The notes beneath the pieces are model-generated. The model was not told the origin of the DNA, searched no databases, and worked only from the letters and a program-made list of their open reading frames with translations. From RGIG4576 sp045656705 (GTDB taxonomy: Bacteria > Bacteroidota > Bacteroidia > Bacteroidales > Muribaculaceae): a DNA stretch of 64,000 nt. Of this stretch, positions 1 to 7,761 are shown one piece after another (position 1 is the first letter of the stretch; every line of letters begins with the position of its first letter). A program made the position numbers and the translations under genes. Location: assembly GCA_045656705.1 (NCBI GenBank), contig JAZORR010000041.1, positions 136,998-200,997 of the forward strand, in the 5' to 3' direction.

Positions 1-312
1 TCGCAGTTGCCACTTGCCACAGTGAAACTTCATCAGTTGCAGTTGATTCGAGGTACACGCTTGGCTCAGCAAGTGGAAGACGGAGAACTTGAAATACTAC
101 AATGGACTGCTCAGGAATATATTGAGGTGTGTGTGGCATTTCTGCGTAGATTATCGCCTCATATAGCCGTGGAACGATTTGTGTCGCAGTCGCCAGAGCA
201 TTTGCTTATATCTCCTCGTTGGGGGTTGAAGAATTATGAATTTACCAATCTTTTGCAAAATCATATTCGTAAGACTTCAACTGTGCAAGGAGTGGATTGT
301 AAATTGTTGTAG
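1..312 (+). CDS. Radical SAM protein of the TIGR01212/YhcC type, C-terminal fragment
   Basis: The reading frame is already open at the first base, so this is the last 103 or so codons of a gene that starts outside the window. The visible part resembles the C-terminus of the TIGR01212/YhcC radical SAM family: a VKLHQLQ segment, a VVERF-like stretch (here AVERFVSQSPE) and the near-terminal PRWGLKNYEF. The radical SAM cysteine triad would lie upstream and cannot be seen. The function of this family is not well established. The call rests on recognising this tail. Confidence 0.7.
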   Translation, partial: SQLPLATVKLHQLQLIRGTRLAQQVEDGELEILQWTAQEYIEVCVAFLRRLSPHIAVERFVSQSPEHLLISPRWGLKNYEFTNLLQNHIRKTSTVQGVDCKLL

Positions 313-344
313 ATAACGGCAAAGGTAGATTATTAGTGAAATTC

Positions 345-375
345 TTGCTTTTTAGCGATAAGTTTTCTACTTTTG
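345..375 (+). promoter_or_regulatory. Bacteroidota-type promoter for the acyl-CoA synthetase gene
   Basis: A TTG at 345-347 and TACTTTTG at 368-375 are separated by 20 bases, matching the -33 TTG / -7 TAnnTTTG consensus. The expected transcript start is near 382, leaving a 5' leader of about 65 nt before the ATG at 448. Confidence 0.55.
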
Positions 376-447
376 CTATAAATAAGAGAAGTTTAATAAT
401 GAAGCATTTCTTGTAAGTGCTTGAAAATGTATAAAATATAAGGAAAT

Positions 448-2091
448 ATGGACCATTCTTTGAATTATCTTTTGGCCGAATCCATAAAGAAAAATTGGGA
501 AGAACTTGCTCTTACCGATTTTAATGGTGTAACCTATCAATATAAGGATATTGCTCGCAAAGTGGCTAAATTGCACATCTTGTTTGAAAATTGTGGTGTG
601 AAGCGTGGTGATAAGATTGCTACTTGTGGCAAGAATTGTGCGCAAATGTCTATTGCTATTATTGCATCTATAACCTATGGAGCTGTGACAGTGCCTATTC
701 TGCACGAATTCAAACCCGATAATATCCACCATCTTGTAAATCATAGTGAAGCAAAATTGCTTTTCACAGATTCATCGATTTGGGAAAACCTTGATATAGC
801 GAGTATGCCTGATTTGAGTGGCGTATTGCAAATAAGCGATTACTCTCTCTTCTATTCAAATAGTGAAGCTCTTAACGAGGCTCGTCATCACTTAAATGAG
901 ATGTTTGGTAAGAAATATCCAGAGCGTTTCACTCAAAATGATGTGAATTATTACGAGCCAGAAGCTGAAGAACTTGCTCTTATCAATTACACTTCGGGCT
1001 CTACTGGTTTCTCTAAGGGTGTAATGCTTCCTCATCGTGCTTTGTGGAGCAATACGAAGTTCTGTATGGAAGAGTTGAAGATATTGAAGCCGGGTGATGG
1101 TATCATCTGTATGCTTCCTCTTGCCCATATGTTTGGCTTGGTAATTGAGATGTTCCACACATTCTGTATGGGTTGCCATATCTATTTTCTTACTCGCGTA
1201 CCTTCGCCTAAGGTGATTATGGATGCATTTGCTCAAGTTAAGCCTAAGGTGATTATAGCAGTGCCTCTTATCCTTGAAAAAATTATCAAGACTAAGGTGT
1301 TCCCATTGCTCGAAAAGCCAATTATGAGCTTGATGATGAAGGTGCCTTTTGTAGATGACTATTTGTTGGGTAAAATCAAGGAAAAGATTGAAACTACATT
1401 TGGAGGTAATCTTAAACAAATGATTATCGGTGGTGCAGCACTTAATAAGGATGTGGCTAATTTCTTGCATCGCATCAATTTCCCTGTAACAGTGGGTTAT
1501 GGTATGACAGAATGTGCTCCATTGATTTCGTATGCTCCTTGGGATGTGAATCCAGTAGGTGCATGTGGTAAGATAGTGACTCGTATGGAAGGTAAGATAG
1601 TGCAAGGCGAACATGTGGCTGGCGAACTGTGGGTGCGTGGCGAAAATGTGATGCTTGGTTATTATAAGAATCAAGAGGCTACCGATGCTGTGATGAAGGA
1701 TGGTTGGTTAAACACAGGTGACTTGTGTGAAATTGATGAAAACGGATTCCTTTACATTCGTGGTCGTAGTAAGACTATGATTCTTGGTCCATCGGGACAA
1801 AATATCTATCCAGAAGAAATCGAACAAAAGATAAATAATCTTCCTTATGTGTGTGAATCGCTTGTGGTGGAAGATGGAGGTAAACTTGTGGCTCTTATTT
1901 ATCCCGATATGGAAAATGGTGCAAAACAAGGTATGGATTTGGATGCTTTGACTAAATTAATGGAGACAAGTATCGCCAGCTTGAATAAGGAGCTTCCTGC
2001 ATACTCAAAGATTGCAAGTGTGAAGATGCAAAGTGAAGAGTTTGAAAAGACTCCAAAACGAAGCATAAAACGCTTCTTGTACCAACATTAA
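448..2091 (+). CDS. Long-chain fatty acid--CoA ligase (AMP-forming)
   Basis: This 547-residue protein belongs to the adenylate-forming (AMP-binding) superfamily. It activates fatty acids to acyl-AMP and then acyl-CoA at the cytoplasmic face of the membrane. The P-loop-like motif NYTSGSTGFSKG is near residue 177, YGMTEC near 351, and the hinge region GWLNTGDL followed by IRGRSKTMILG lies near 420-450. The conserved C-terminal lysine region appears as FEKTPKRSIKR. The length suits FadD-like enzymes. It has its own promoter, and a weak hairpin at 2109-2137 separates it from the next gene. The exact acyl chain specificity cannot be read from sequence. Confidence 0.88.
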   Translation: MDHSLNYLLAESIKKNWEELALTDFNGVTYQYKDIARKVAKLHILFENCGVKRGDKIATCGKNCAQMSIAIIASITYGAVTVPILHEFKPDNIHHLVNHSEAKLLFTDSSIWENLDIASMPDLSGVLQISDYSLFYSNSEALNEARHHLNEMFGKKYPERFTQNDVNYYEPEAEELALINYTSGSTGFSKGVMLPHRALWSNTKFCMEELKILKPGDGIICMLPLAHMFGLVIEMFHTFCMGCHIYFLTRVPSPKVIMDAFAQVKPKVIIAVPLILEKIIKTKVFPLLEKPIMSLMMKVPFVDDYLLGKIKEKIETTFGGNLKQMIIGGAALNKDVANFLHRINFPVTVGYGMTECAPLISYAPWDVNPVGACGKIVTRMEGKIVQGEHVAGELWVRGENVMLGYYKNQEATDAVMKDGWLNTGDLCEIDENGFLYIRGRSKTMILGPSGQNIYPEEIEQKINNLPYVCESLVVEDGGKLVALIYPDMENGAKQGMDLDALTKLMETSIASLNKELPAYSKIASVKMQSEEFEKTPKRSIKRFLYQH

Positions 2092-2108
2092 TAAAGTGTA
2101 ATAAATCG

Positions 2109-2137
2109 ATCGAGTTCTAATTCTATTAGAGCTCGAT
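2109..2137 (+). terminator. Hairpin after the acyl-CoA synthetase gene
   Basis: A 13-bp stem with one G-U pair (ATCGAGTTCTAAT / ATTAGAGCTCGAT) and a 3-base loop follows the stop codon. The downstream T-tract is poor, so termination may be partial. Confidence 0.45.
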
Positions 2138-2177
2138 TGCGTTTAAAAATAGAATAAGCATCCCTAATACTAAAAAT

Positions 2178-2474
2178 ATGACAGATTCTCAACTATTAAT
2201 TGGGATAATGCAGAATGATAATCGTGCATGGCGATTTATCTGTAGAAATATGAAATCTGGATTTGCTTCAATCATAGTGCAGTCATTCCCTTTTAACAAA
2301 TTTGACCAAGATGATATTGATGATTTATTTCAACAGTCTTGCGTTGTGCTTATGCAAAAGGTAAAAGAAGGAGCTGTGACCGTGTCGCGTGACGGAGCAT
2401 TGTTTAGTTATCTTGTGCAAATCGGTAAACTTACTGCTTGCAATCTTATAAAGAAAAAAGTGCAATATCAATAG
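2178..2474 (+). CDS. Sigma-70 family factor, N-terminal part (frame disrupted)
   Basis: This frame encodes the region-2 half of a small sigma-70-type factor: an acidic stretch (DQDDIDDLFQQSCVVL) followed by the hydrophobic and basic segment LFSYLVQIGKL, as expected for the core-binding and -10-recognition helices. The frame stops shortly after a run of six A at 2454-2459. The rest of the protein continues in the -1 frame from 2438. One extra A in the run would join the halves into one protein of about 238 residues. The gene is therefore a recent frameshift, a sequencing error, or a slippage-controlled gene. It sits directly before an HExxH membrane protein gene. Confidence 0.65.
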   Translation: MTDSQLLIGIMQNDNRAWRFICRNMKSGFASIIVQSFPFNKFDQDDIDDLFQQSCVVLMQKVKEGAVTVSRDGALFSYLVQIGKLTACNLIKKKVQYQ

Positions 2475-2893
2475 ATGATATGGTTACTATTCCCGATTAT
2501 CTACATAAAGATGATGAGGATTATGATATTTCGGTAGATGAAAAGCAACAGGCTCAAGATGAATTTATAGATAAAGTGTTTGATAGGATACCTTCTGAAT
2601 GTAAGGAGCTTTTTAAGTATTTTTATTGGGAGCGTAAGACTATGGATGACATTGCAAATATTTTGGGCATGAGTAATGCTGATTCTGCCAAGACTAAAAA
2701 AAGTAAGTGTATGAAAAAGGTTAAGGACATCGCAACCATGCTCATCGAGTGTGGTGAGTTTGCAGAAGAATCGGTAAAGGCAGCTGTGGAAAGAGCTGCT
2801 TTGAAGGAACTCATAAATGAAGAAAAAGAGTATGCCGAGAATGGCATTTGTATGGCAGCTTTGGATATAGACGACGATACCGAAAACAAGTGA
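2438..2893 (+). CDS. Sigma-70 family factor, C-terminal part (region 4)
   Basis: This is the region-4 half of the sigma factor begun at 2178, read in the -1 frame. It carries a helix-turn-helix segment (RKTMDDIANILGMSNADSAKTKKSKCMKKV) that would bind the -35-type element, after an acidic linker. Its own first ATG is at 2480, but the natural protein most likely reads through from the upstream frame across the A-run. The C-terminal tail after about residue 105 is Glu- and Ala-rich and of unknown role. The stop codon overlaps the GTG start of the next gene (GTGA, 2890-2893), which implies translational coupling. Confidence 0.65.
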   Translation: MQSYKEKSAISIDDMVTIPDYLHKDDEDYDISVDEKQQAQDEFIDKVFDRIPSECKELFKYFYWERKTMDDIANILGMSNADSAKTKKSKCMKKVKDIATMLIECGEFAEESVKAAVERAALKELINEEKEYAENGICMAALDIDDDTENK

Positions 2894-3618
2894 AAGACAA
2901 ACTTAATAAAGCAGGCTATTTAGCTTCTACTATATTCTTTGGAGTATTGGCAATTCTTTTCATTGGAGTGTTTGTCACTTCGATTGAAAAGAATGTTATA
3001 GATATGTGTGTAAGGATAGGTTGGGACTGGAGGCATACTGGAAATTATGTGGGACTATTTGCAGGATTTGCTGCATATGTTTTTCTTATGTTTTTCTTGT
3101 TCTTGCCGAAAGTGAAACACAATTTGGATTGGTTGATGAAGTTCACTCATGAACTTACCCACACTTTTGTGGCTTTGTTTTTCTGGAGAAAGATATATGA
3201 ATTTGTGGTAAGAGGTAGAGAGTGCTATGTGTTTTATGAGAAGAGTAGGATAGGATATGTGCCTATCACATTATCTCCTTTCTGCCTGCCTATTTACACA
3301 TTAATGATATTTCCATTTAGGTTTACGGGCGACAGCCATTATATGATAATATTTGATGTGCTGATAGCTTTCACTTATGCATTTCATGTGCACTCATTTA
3401 TCAGGCAGACAAGATTTACACAGTCGGATATTAAAAATTGTGGTCGTGCAAGGTCGGTAACATTTTTAATGCTTATTCACCTTGCTATGTTGTCACTGAT
3501 TTTTGCTATACCTAAAGGAGGCGTACTCAATGCTTTAAGTAGGGTTTTCTGGGAATATCCGAGTTATATTCTTACAGATACTTTACGATGGTTTAATGAA
3601 ATAATTAAATATTTTTGA
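2890..3618 (+). CDS. Multi-pass membrane protein with HExxH motif (possible M50-like protease)
   Basis: This 242-residue protein has several hydrophobic segments (near residues 11-32, 52-75, 92-103, 130-145, 150-165 and 190-210). It carries the zinc-metalloprotease signature H87-E-L-T-H91 at the edge of a membrane segment. I chose the GTG at 2890 because it overlaps the upstream stop as GTGA. An open frame extends back to 2848 but would overlap the sigma gene. A membrane-embedded HExxH protein is reminiscent of site-2 proteases that release sigma factors. I do not see the usual second M50 motif, so catalytic activity is uncertain. The family is not one I can name. Confidence 0.55.
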   Translation: MKDKLNKAGYLASTIFFGVLAILFIGVFVTSIEKNVIDMCVRIGWDWRHTGNYVGLFAGFAAYVFLMFFLFLPKVKHNLDWLMKFTHELTHTFVALFFWRKIYEFVVRGRECYVFYEKSRIGYVPITLSPFCLPIYTLMIFPFRFTGDSHYMIIFDVLIAFTYAFHVHSFIRQTRFTQSDIKNCGRARSVTFLMLIHLAMLSLIFAIPKGGVLNALSRVFWEYPSYILTDTLRWFNEIIKYF

Positions 3619-3695
3619 ATTTAATCGGTTACCTTTTCTTCATAGTGACATTATAGAGTGAAAACAAATTAATAAACACTTTAAAATTAAACATT

Positions 3696-4094
3696 ATGAA
3701 GAAATTTTTTTTGGTAGCGATTGTTTCGCTTGTTTCTGTTCTTTGCGCTTCAGCAACTGTGACTAACTCTGATTCAAATGTGTCAGATAGTCAAGATTAC
3801 TCAGTGACTGCAACTATAGCAGGCATTGATGAAAGTTTTGATTTTGATGCTAAGACTTTGGAATTGGTGTATAAACTTATGCCTCAAAATGTAAAAGATC
3901 TATGTGCCGAAAATTACAAGGCCGTTGCATCAAAAATAGAAAAGTCGGGTAGTAAAGGATTTACTTATGCTGGTGTTCGCATTACTCCAATTAAGAAAGC
4001 AAATGGGGTGGATCTAAAGTTCAGTTACAAAGGTAATACGCTTGTAGTGAAAAATTACACAAAATCAGAGTTTGATTACTTATTCTCATTATAA
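3696..4094 (+). CDS. Secreted small protein of unknown function
   Basis: A 132-residue protein with a clear N-terminal signal peptide: MKK, a hydrophobic core of about 15 residues, then an ASA-type cleavage site near residue 20. The mature part is Asp/Ser-rich and contains a short globular segment ending in LVVKNYTKSEFDYLF. No domain is recognised. It starts 77 bases after the HExxH membrane protein, and the next gene follows at once, so the three may share a transcript. Confidence 0.6.
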   Translation: MKKFFLVAIVSLVSVLCASATVTNSDSNVSDSQDYSVTATIAGIDESFDFDAKTLELVYKLMPQNVKDLCAENYKAVASKIEKSGSKGFTYAGVRITPIKKANGVDLKFSYKGNTLVVKNYTKSEFDYLFSL

Positions 4095-4129
4095 TCTTGT
4101 GTGATATAAGAGAAGCCATAAAAGCAGTA

Positions 4130-4816
4130 ATGAAAGCTACTTTATGGATAATATCTTGGATTTTGTTCCCAATTACTACTGGGCTATATTTTATATGGCC
4201 CAGTAAGATATTTAGGAATAAAATGGGCAAAGGCTGGAAGAAATTCTGGTGGATATTATATGCAATTGTAATTTTCGTGAATGTGGCGATTAAAATATTT
4301 TTTTGCGTAGCATTTATAGAAATGCTAAATGAAGAAAGTCGACCTAGAATAGAAGAAAGTGACAAAACTGCCACCTACACTACAAGAGAAGATTTTTATA
4401 AACTCACAGGAGTCGTCTTTCCAGAATTGGAATTAGTGGAATCTCTTTACTATGATGATGGTGGGTGGCCAACAAATTATTGGGACGAATTTATGTTTGT
4501 TGCTAAAGATGGTATGAATAAGGATTTTTATAATCGGCTCAAACGAGCGTGTGAAACAGATTCTACTCATTGGGGCTATTCCGAAGGCAGCATGTTTGAT
4601 AGCTTTTATAAAGGTTTGAGATCGCATAAGGTGGGAGAACAAAAGATATATAAATATTGGATATATCCAGATAGTACACCAGTTGATCGTAGTCGTGGTA
4701 TGTGTGACAGGATGGTAGAAATTGACGGCGAAAAAGTTCTGGATTGGGATGGAAGTTTTATTTCTATAGAAATTTGCAATGATACGGTTTTCTTGAGAGA
4801 AGGATGGTTGCGGTAA
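4130..4816 (+). CDS. Membrane-anchored hypothetical protein
   Basis: The protein has two N-terminal membrane segments (about residues 4-22 and 38-58), then a soluble region of about 165 residues with many Trp and Tyr residues and no motif I recognise. I place the start at the ATG at 4130 (228 residues). The frame is open to a TTG at 4097 directly after the preceding stop, which would add 11 polar residues. It is followed by a strong hairpin shared with dnaJ from the opposite strand. Confidence 0.55.
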   Translation: MKATLWIISWILFPITTGLYFIWPSKIFRNKMGKGWKKFWWILYAIVIFVNVAIKIFFCVAFIEMLNEESRPRIEESDKTATYTTREDFYKLTGVVFPELELVESLYYDDGGWPTNYWDEFMFVAKDGMNKDFYNRLKRACETDSTHWGYSEGSMFDSFYKGLRSHKVGEQKIYKYWIYPDSTPVDRSRGMCDRMVEIDGEKVLDWDGSFISIEICNDTVFLREGWLR

Positions 4817-4825
4817 TAGCCTATT

Positions 4826-4871
4826 AACTACAAAAGCCATTGACTCATATGTCAATGGCTTTTGTGTAGTT
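4826..4871. terminator. Bidirectional terminator between convergent genes
   Basis: A near-perfect 20-bp stem (AACTACAAAAGCCATTGAC / GTCAATGGCTTTTGTGTAGTT) with a 6-base loop lies between the plus-strand membrane protein gene and minus-strand dnaJ. It has A- and T-rich arms for both directions. Confidence 0.85.
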
Positions 4872-4887
4872 TAATATATTCGTCAAA

Positions 4888-6057
4888 TTATTGGAATAAG
4901 TCGCGCATGCGTTCAAAGATTGATTTCTTTGTTTCTTCGGTAGGTTTGATGTTTTCACTATCACGAAGTTTCTCAATAGCTTCACGCTCTTCCTTGTTGA
5001 GGTGTTCCGGAACATACACCGAAATATTGATGTATTGGTCGCCCACACCATAATAATTAGGCGAAGGTAGACCTTTACCCTTTAAACGAAGCACCTTTCC
5101 TGGTTGTGTTCCTGGCTCGATGGTGACTCTAACCATACCATCGATTGTAGGCACCTCCACCTTACCACCGAATACGGCAGTAGGGAAATCTATCATCAAA
5201 TTGTAGAAGATATTATTGTCTTCGCGAATTAGTTCAGGATCTTTTTCTTCTACGATAGCCACAAGAAGGTCGCCAGCGATACCGCCATAGCGAGGTGCAT
5301 TACCCTTGCCTTGCACGCGAAGCATATTTCCATGAGCCACACCAGCTGGGATATTGATAGAAATCACTTCTTCTACCTTTTTCACGCCTGTGCCATCGCA
5401 GTCTTTACATTTGGTTTTGATAGTTTTTCCGTTGCCGTGGCAATTAGGACACACCACTTCACTTTGCATCATGCCAAACATAGTTTGTTGCGTGCGCACT
5501 TGTGTTCCTGTGCCGTTACAAGCCGAGCAAGTAGTGAATTCAGTACCATTTTCAGCACCTGTACCCTTACAAGATTGGCATTCTGCGTCGCGAGGAATTT
5601 TTATCTTCTTAGTGAGACCGTGTGCTATGTCTTGCAATGTAACTTTCACTGTGATGCGAAGGTCTTCGCCTACATTTTGATGACGGCGACCACCACGGCG
5701 ACCGCCACCACCGAAACCTCCAAAACCGCCACCGAAGGCACTGCCAAAGATATCGCCAAAGTGGCTGAAGATGTCGTCCATTGACATACCACCACCACCG
5801 AAACCACCTTGTCCTCCAAGACCTGCGTGGCCGTATTGATCGTAACGAGCTTTCTTGTTGGCGTCGCTTAGCACTTCGTAAGCTTCGGCTGCTTCTTTAA
5901 ATTTTTCTTCAGCCTCTTTCTTTTCGGCTTCGCTCTTGTCGCCTTGACGGTCGGGGTGATATTGAATTGCTTTTTTACGATATGCTTTTTTGATTTCTTC
6001 GGCTGAAGCTGACTTGCTCACGCCAAGCACTTCGTAGTAATCTCTTTTTTCTGCCAT
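4888..6057 (-). CDS. dnaJ: Chaperone protein DnaJ
   Basis: DnaJ is the Hsp40 co-chaperone that stimulates DnaK ATPase and delivers unfolded clients. The 389-residue protein has the full type I layout: a J domain with the HPD tripeptide (YHPDR, about residue 34), a Gly/Phe-rich linker (about 75-125), four zinc-binding CxxCxGxG repeats (CQSCKGTG, CSACNGTG, CPNCHGNG, CKDCDGTG) and C-terminal beta domains. It lies 17 bases downstream of grpE in the same direction, so the two form a chaperone unit. dnaK itself is not in the window. Confidence 0.97.
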   Translation of the reverse strand: MAEKRDYYEVLGVSKSASAEEIKKAYRKKAIQYHPDRQGDKSEAEKKEAEEKFKEAAEAYEVLSDANKKARYDQYGHAGLGGQGGFGGGGMSMDDIFSHFGDIFGSAFGGGFGGFGGGGRRGGRRHQNVGEDLRITVKVTLQDIAHGLTKKIKIPRDAECQSCKGTGAENGTEFTTCSACNGTGTQVRTQQTMFGMMQSEVVCPNCHGNGKTIKTKCKDCDGTGVKKVEEVISINIPAGVAHGNMLRVQGKGNAPRYGGIAGDLLVAIVEEKDPELIREDNNIFYNLMIDFPTAVFGGKVEVPTIDGMVRVTIEPGTQPGKVLRLKGKGLPSPNYYGVGDQYINISVYVPEHLNKEEREAIEKLRDSENIKPTEETKKSIFERMRDLFQ

Positions 6058-6074
6058 AATTGTAGGGTTTTGAA

Positions 6075-6653
6075 TTATTGTCCTACCACCACCTTAGCGT
6101 GGCGTAGCACTTTATCGTTGATAGAATAACCTTTTTGCACAGTGTCGATAATCTTACCCTTCAAGTCTTCGCTTGGAGCTGGGAAAGTGGTCACTGCTTC
6201 GTGTATGTCAGCGTCGAAAGTTTCGCCTGTAGAAGTCATTTCCTTCACGCCATTGCTTTCGAGGTATTTGATAAGTTTGTTGTAGATAAGTTCCACTCCT
6301 TCACGCACAGCACTCACATCGTCGGTAGCAGCGTTAGCTTGGATAGCACGATCAAAGTCGTCGATAATAGGTAAAATATCCTTCATCGCCTTTTCGGCTG
6401 CATTTTTGATGAGTTCTACTTTTTCCTTAGCATTGCGTTTGCGGAAATTGTCAAATTCAGCCATTAGGAACATATATTCCTTCTTTTCATTTGCGAGTTG
6501 TGCTTCAAGCTCAGCAATACGTTCTTCTGGAGTAGGCTCGGCTTGAGGAGTTTCTGCTTGCTCGTTTTCAGTGCAAGCATCATTATTTTCTACAGTTTCT
6601 TCTATTTGTTCGTTAACGATTTCTTCGTTTAATTCTTTTTCTTGAGTACTCAT
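6075..6653 (-). CDS. grpE: Nucleotide exchange factor GrpE
   Basis: GrpE releases ADP from DnaK. The 192-residue protein has an acidic disordered N-terminus, a long coiled coil (RIAELEAQLANEKKEY onwards), the core MAEFDNFRKRNAKE and the C-terminal beta domain ending in KGYSINDKVLRHAKVVVG. It precedes dnaJ by 17 bases. A perfect 8-bp inverted repeat lies upstream at 6691-6712. It is not the CIRCE element, so a different regulator may act here. Confidence 0.96.
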   Translation of the reverse strand: MSTQEKELNEEIVNEQIEETVENNDACTENEQAETPQAEPTPEERIAELEAQLANEKKEYMFLMAEFDNFRKRNAKEKVELIKNAAEKAMKDILPIIDDFDRAIQANAATDDVSAVREGVELIYNKLIKYLESNGVKEMTSTGETFDADIHEAVTTFPAPSEDLKGKIIDTVQKGYSINDKVLRHAKVVVGQ

Positions 6654-6690
6654 ATATGTTTGTTTCTTCTTTTTTATACAAAATAACCCG

Positions 6691-6712
6691 ATTAGTCACA
6701 ATTATGACTAAT
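6691..6712. promoter_or_regulatory. Palindrome upstream of grpE-dnaJ
   Basis: ATTAGTCA-N6-TGACTAAT is a perfect 8-bp inverted repeat 38 bases upstream of the grpE start codon on the minus strand. It could bind a dimeric regulator or form a weak RNA hairpin. It does not match CIRCE (TTAGCACTC-N9-GAGTGCTAA). I see no full TAnnTTTG box next to it, only a one-mismatch version at 6679-6686. Confidence 0.3.
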
Positions 6713-6786
6713 ACATTGTTCAGTATTACAAAAACATTGCCAAAATGTCATTATAATAACAAAATACACCTAATAAACGTTTTCTT

Positions 6787-7614
6787 TTATAGATTTATAA
6801 CATACGCATCCATTTCGGTAAATGCCGACTTGGCATTTTCTGCCATATTGGCACTCTCGAAGATGCCGAAGATGGATGAACCAGAACCGCTCATCGACGC
6901 ATATTCAGCTCCGAGTGTGTAAATTTTTTCTTTAATGAGTGCGAGTGATGGGTGATGTGCAAAAACACTTGGTTCAAAATCATTTTTCAAGTAGTCTTTC
7001 CATTTGTTTACCGGATTTGATAAAATATCGGTCAGTTCTACTTCGCTTGCAGCAGGGGTGACTCGTGAATATGCTTCGGCTGTGGGCACACTCACATTAG
7101 GTTTCACGAGTAGTAAAGTCTTGCCTTTGAGTTGCACTTCGATTGGTGACAAAATGTCACCGATGCCTGTGGCTATCATAGGCGTATTGTAAACGAAAAA
7201 GGCACAATCAGCTCCAATGCGTGCTGCACGAGTGGCAAGTTCTTCTTTAGTGAGATTTAGTGCAAACATTTCGTTGAGAATGAGTAACACACTTGCAGCG
7301 TCTGACGAACCACCCCCAAGTCCTGCTCCATCGGGTATGTTTTTGTGCAGGTAAATATCAACTGGTGGCAGTTTAAATTCCTTCTCAAGTGAGCGATATG
7401 CTTTCATTACGAGATTTTTCTCTGCAGGGCAATTCACATCTCTGCCACTTGTAGTGAGAGTAGACTCATCGCCTTTAGCTTTCACCACTTCCACGATGTC
7501 GGTGAGTGCGATAGGGTAGAACACTGTTTCGATATTGTGATAGCCATCTGGCCTACGACTCACGATGTTAAGTCCGAGATTTATTTTTGCGTTAGGGAAT
7601 TTAATCATAACCAT
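6787..7614 (-). CDS. ispE: 4-diphosphocytidyl-2-C-methyl-D-erythritol kinase
   Basis: IspE phosphorylates CDP-methylerythritol in the MEP isoprenoid pathway. This 275-residue GHMP kinase shows the N-terminal FPNAKINLGLNI segment and RRPDGYHNIET. The ATP-binding motif PDGAGLGGGSSDAA is near residue 95, and the C-terminal MSGSGSSIFGIF glycine-rich loop is near 238. It lies upstream of grpE on the same strand with a gap of 133 bases, and is divergent from dnaB. Confidence 0.95.
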   Translation of the reverse strand: MVMIKFPNAKINLGLNIVSRRPDGYHNIETVFYPIALTDIVEVVKAKGDESTLTTSGRDVNCPAEKNLVMKAYRSLEKEFKLPPVDIYLHKNIPDGAGLGGGSSDAASVLLILNEMFALNLTKEELATRAARIGADCAFFVYNTPMIATGIGDILSPIEVQLKGKTLLLVKPNVSVPTAEAYSRVTPAASEVELTDILSNPVNKWKDYLKNDFEPSVFAHHPSLALIKEKIYTLGAEYASMSGSGSSIFGIFESANMAENAKSAFTEMDAYVINL

Positions 7615-7706
7615 TTTTGAGTTGTTAACAACGCAAAGTTACAAAATAGTTTTCATTATTAACGGGGTGTTGATAATTTGTTAAGATAAAAAAAGAAGAA
7701 AATGCT

Positions 7707-7735
7707 TTGATATAAGTGAGCAATCATTAACTTTG
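7707..7735 (+). promoter_or_regulatory. Bacteroidota-type promoter for dnaB
   Basis: TTG at 7707-7709 and TAACTTTG at 7728-7735 are separated by 18 bases. The predicted start lies about 20 bases before the dnaB ATG at 7762. Confidence 0.6.
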
Positions 7736-7761
7736 CAAGTGGAAATAAACAGAACGAAGAA

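Noticed and set aside
2454..2460. Classical programmed -1 frameshift site in the sigma gene
   Set aside because: The A-run is read as AAA AAA G, not A AAA AAG, so the tandem-slippage register is wrong and no downstream pseudoknot is obvious.
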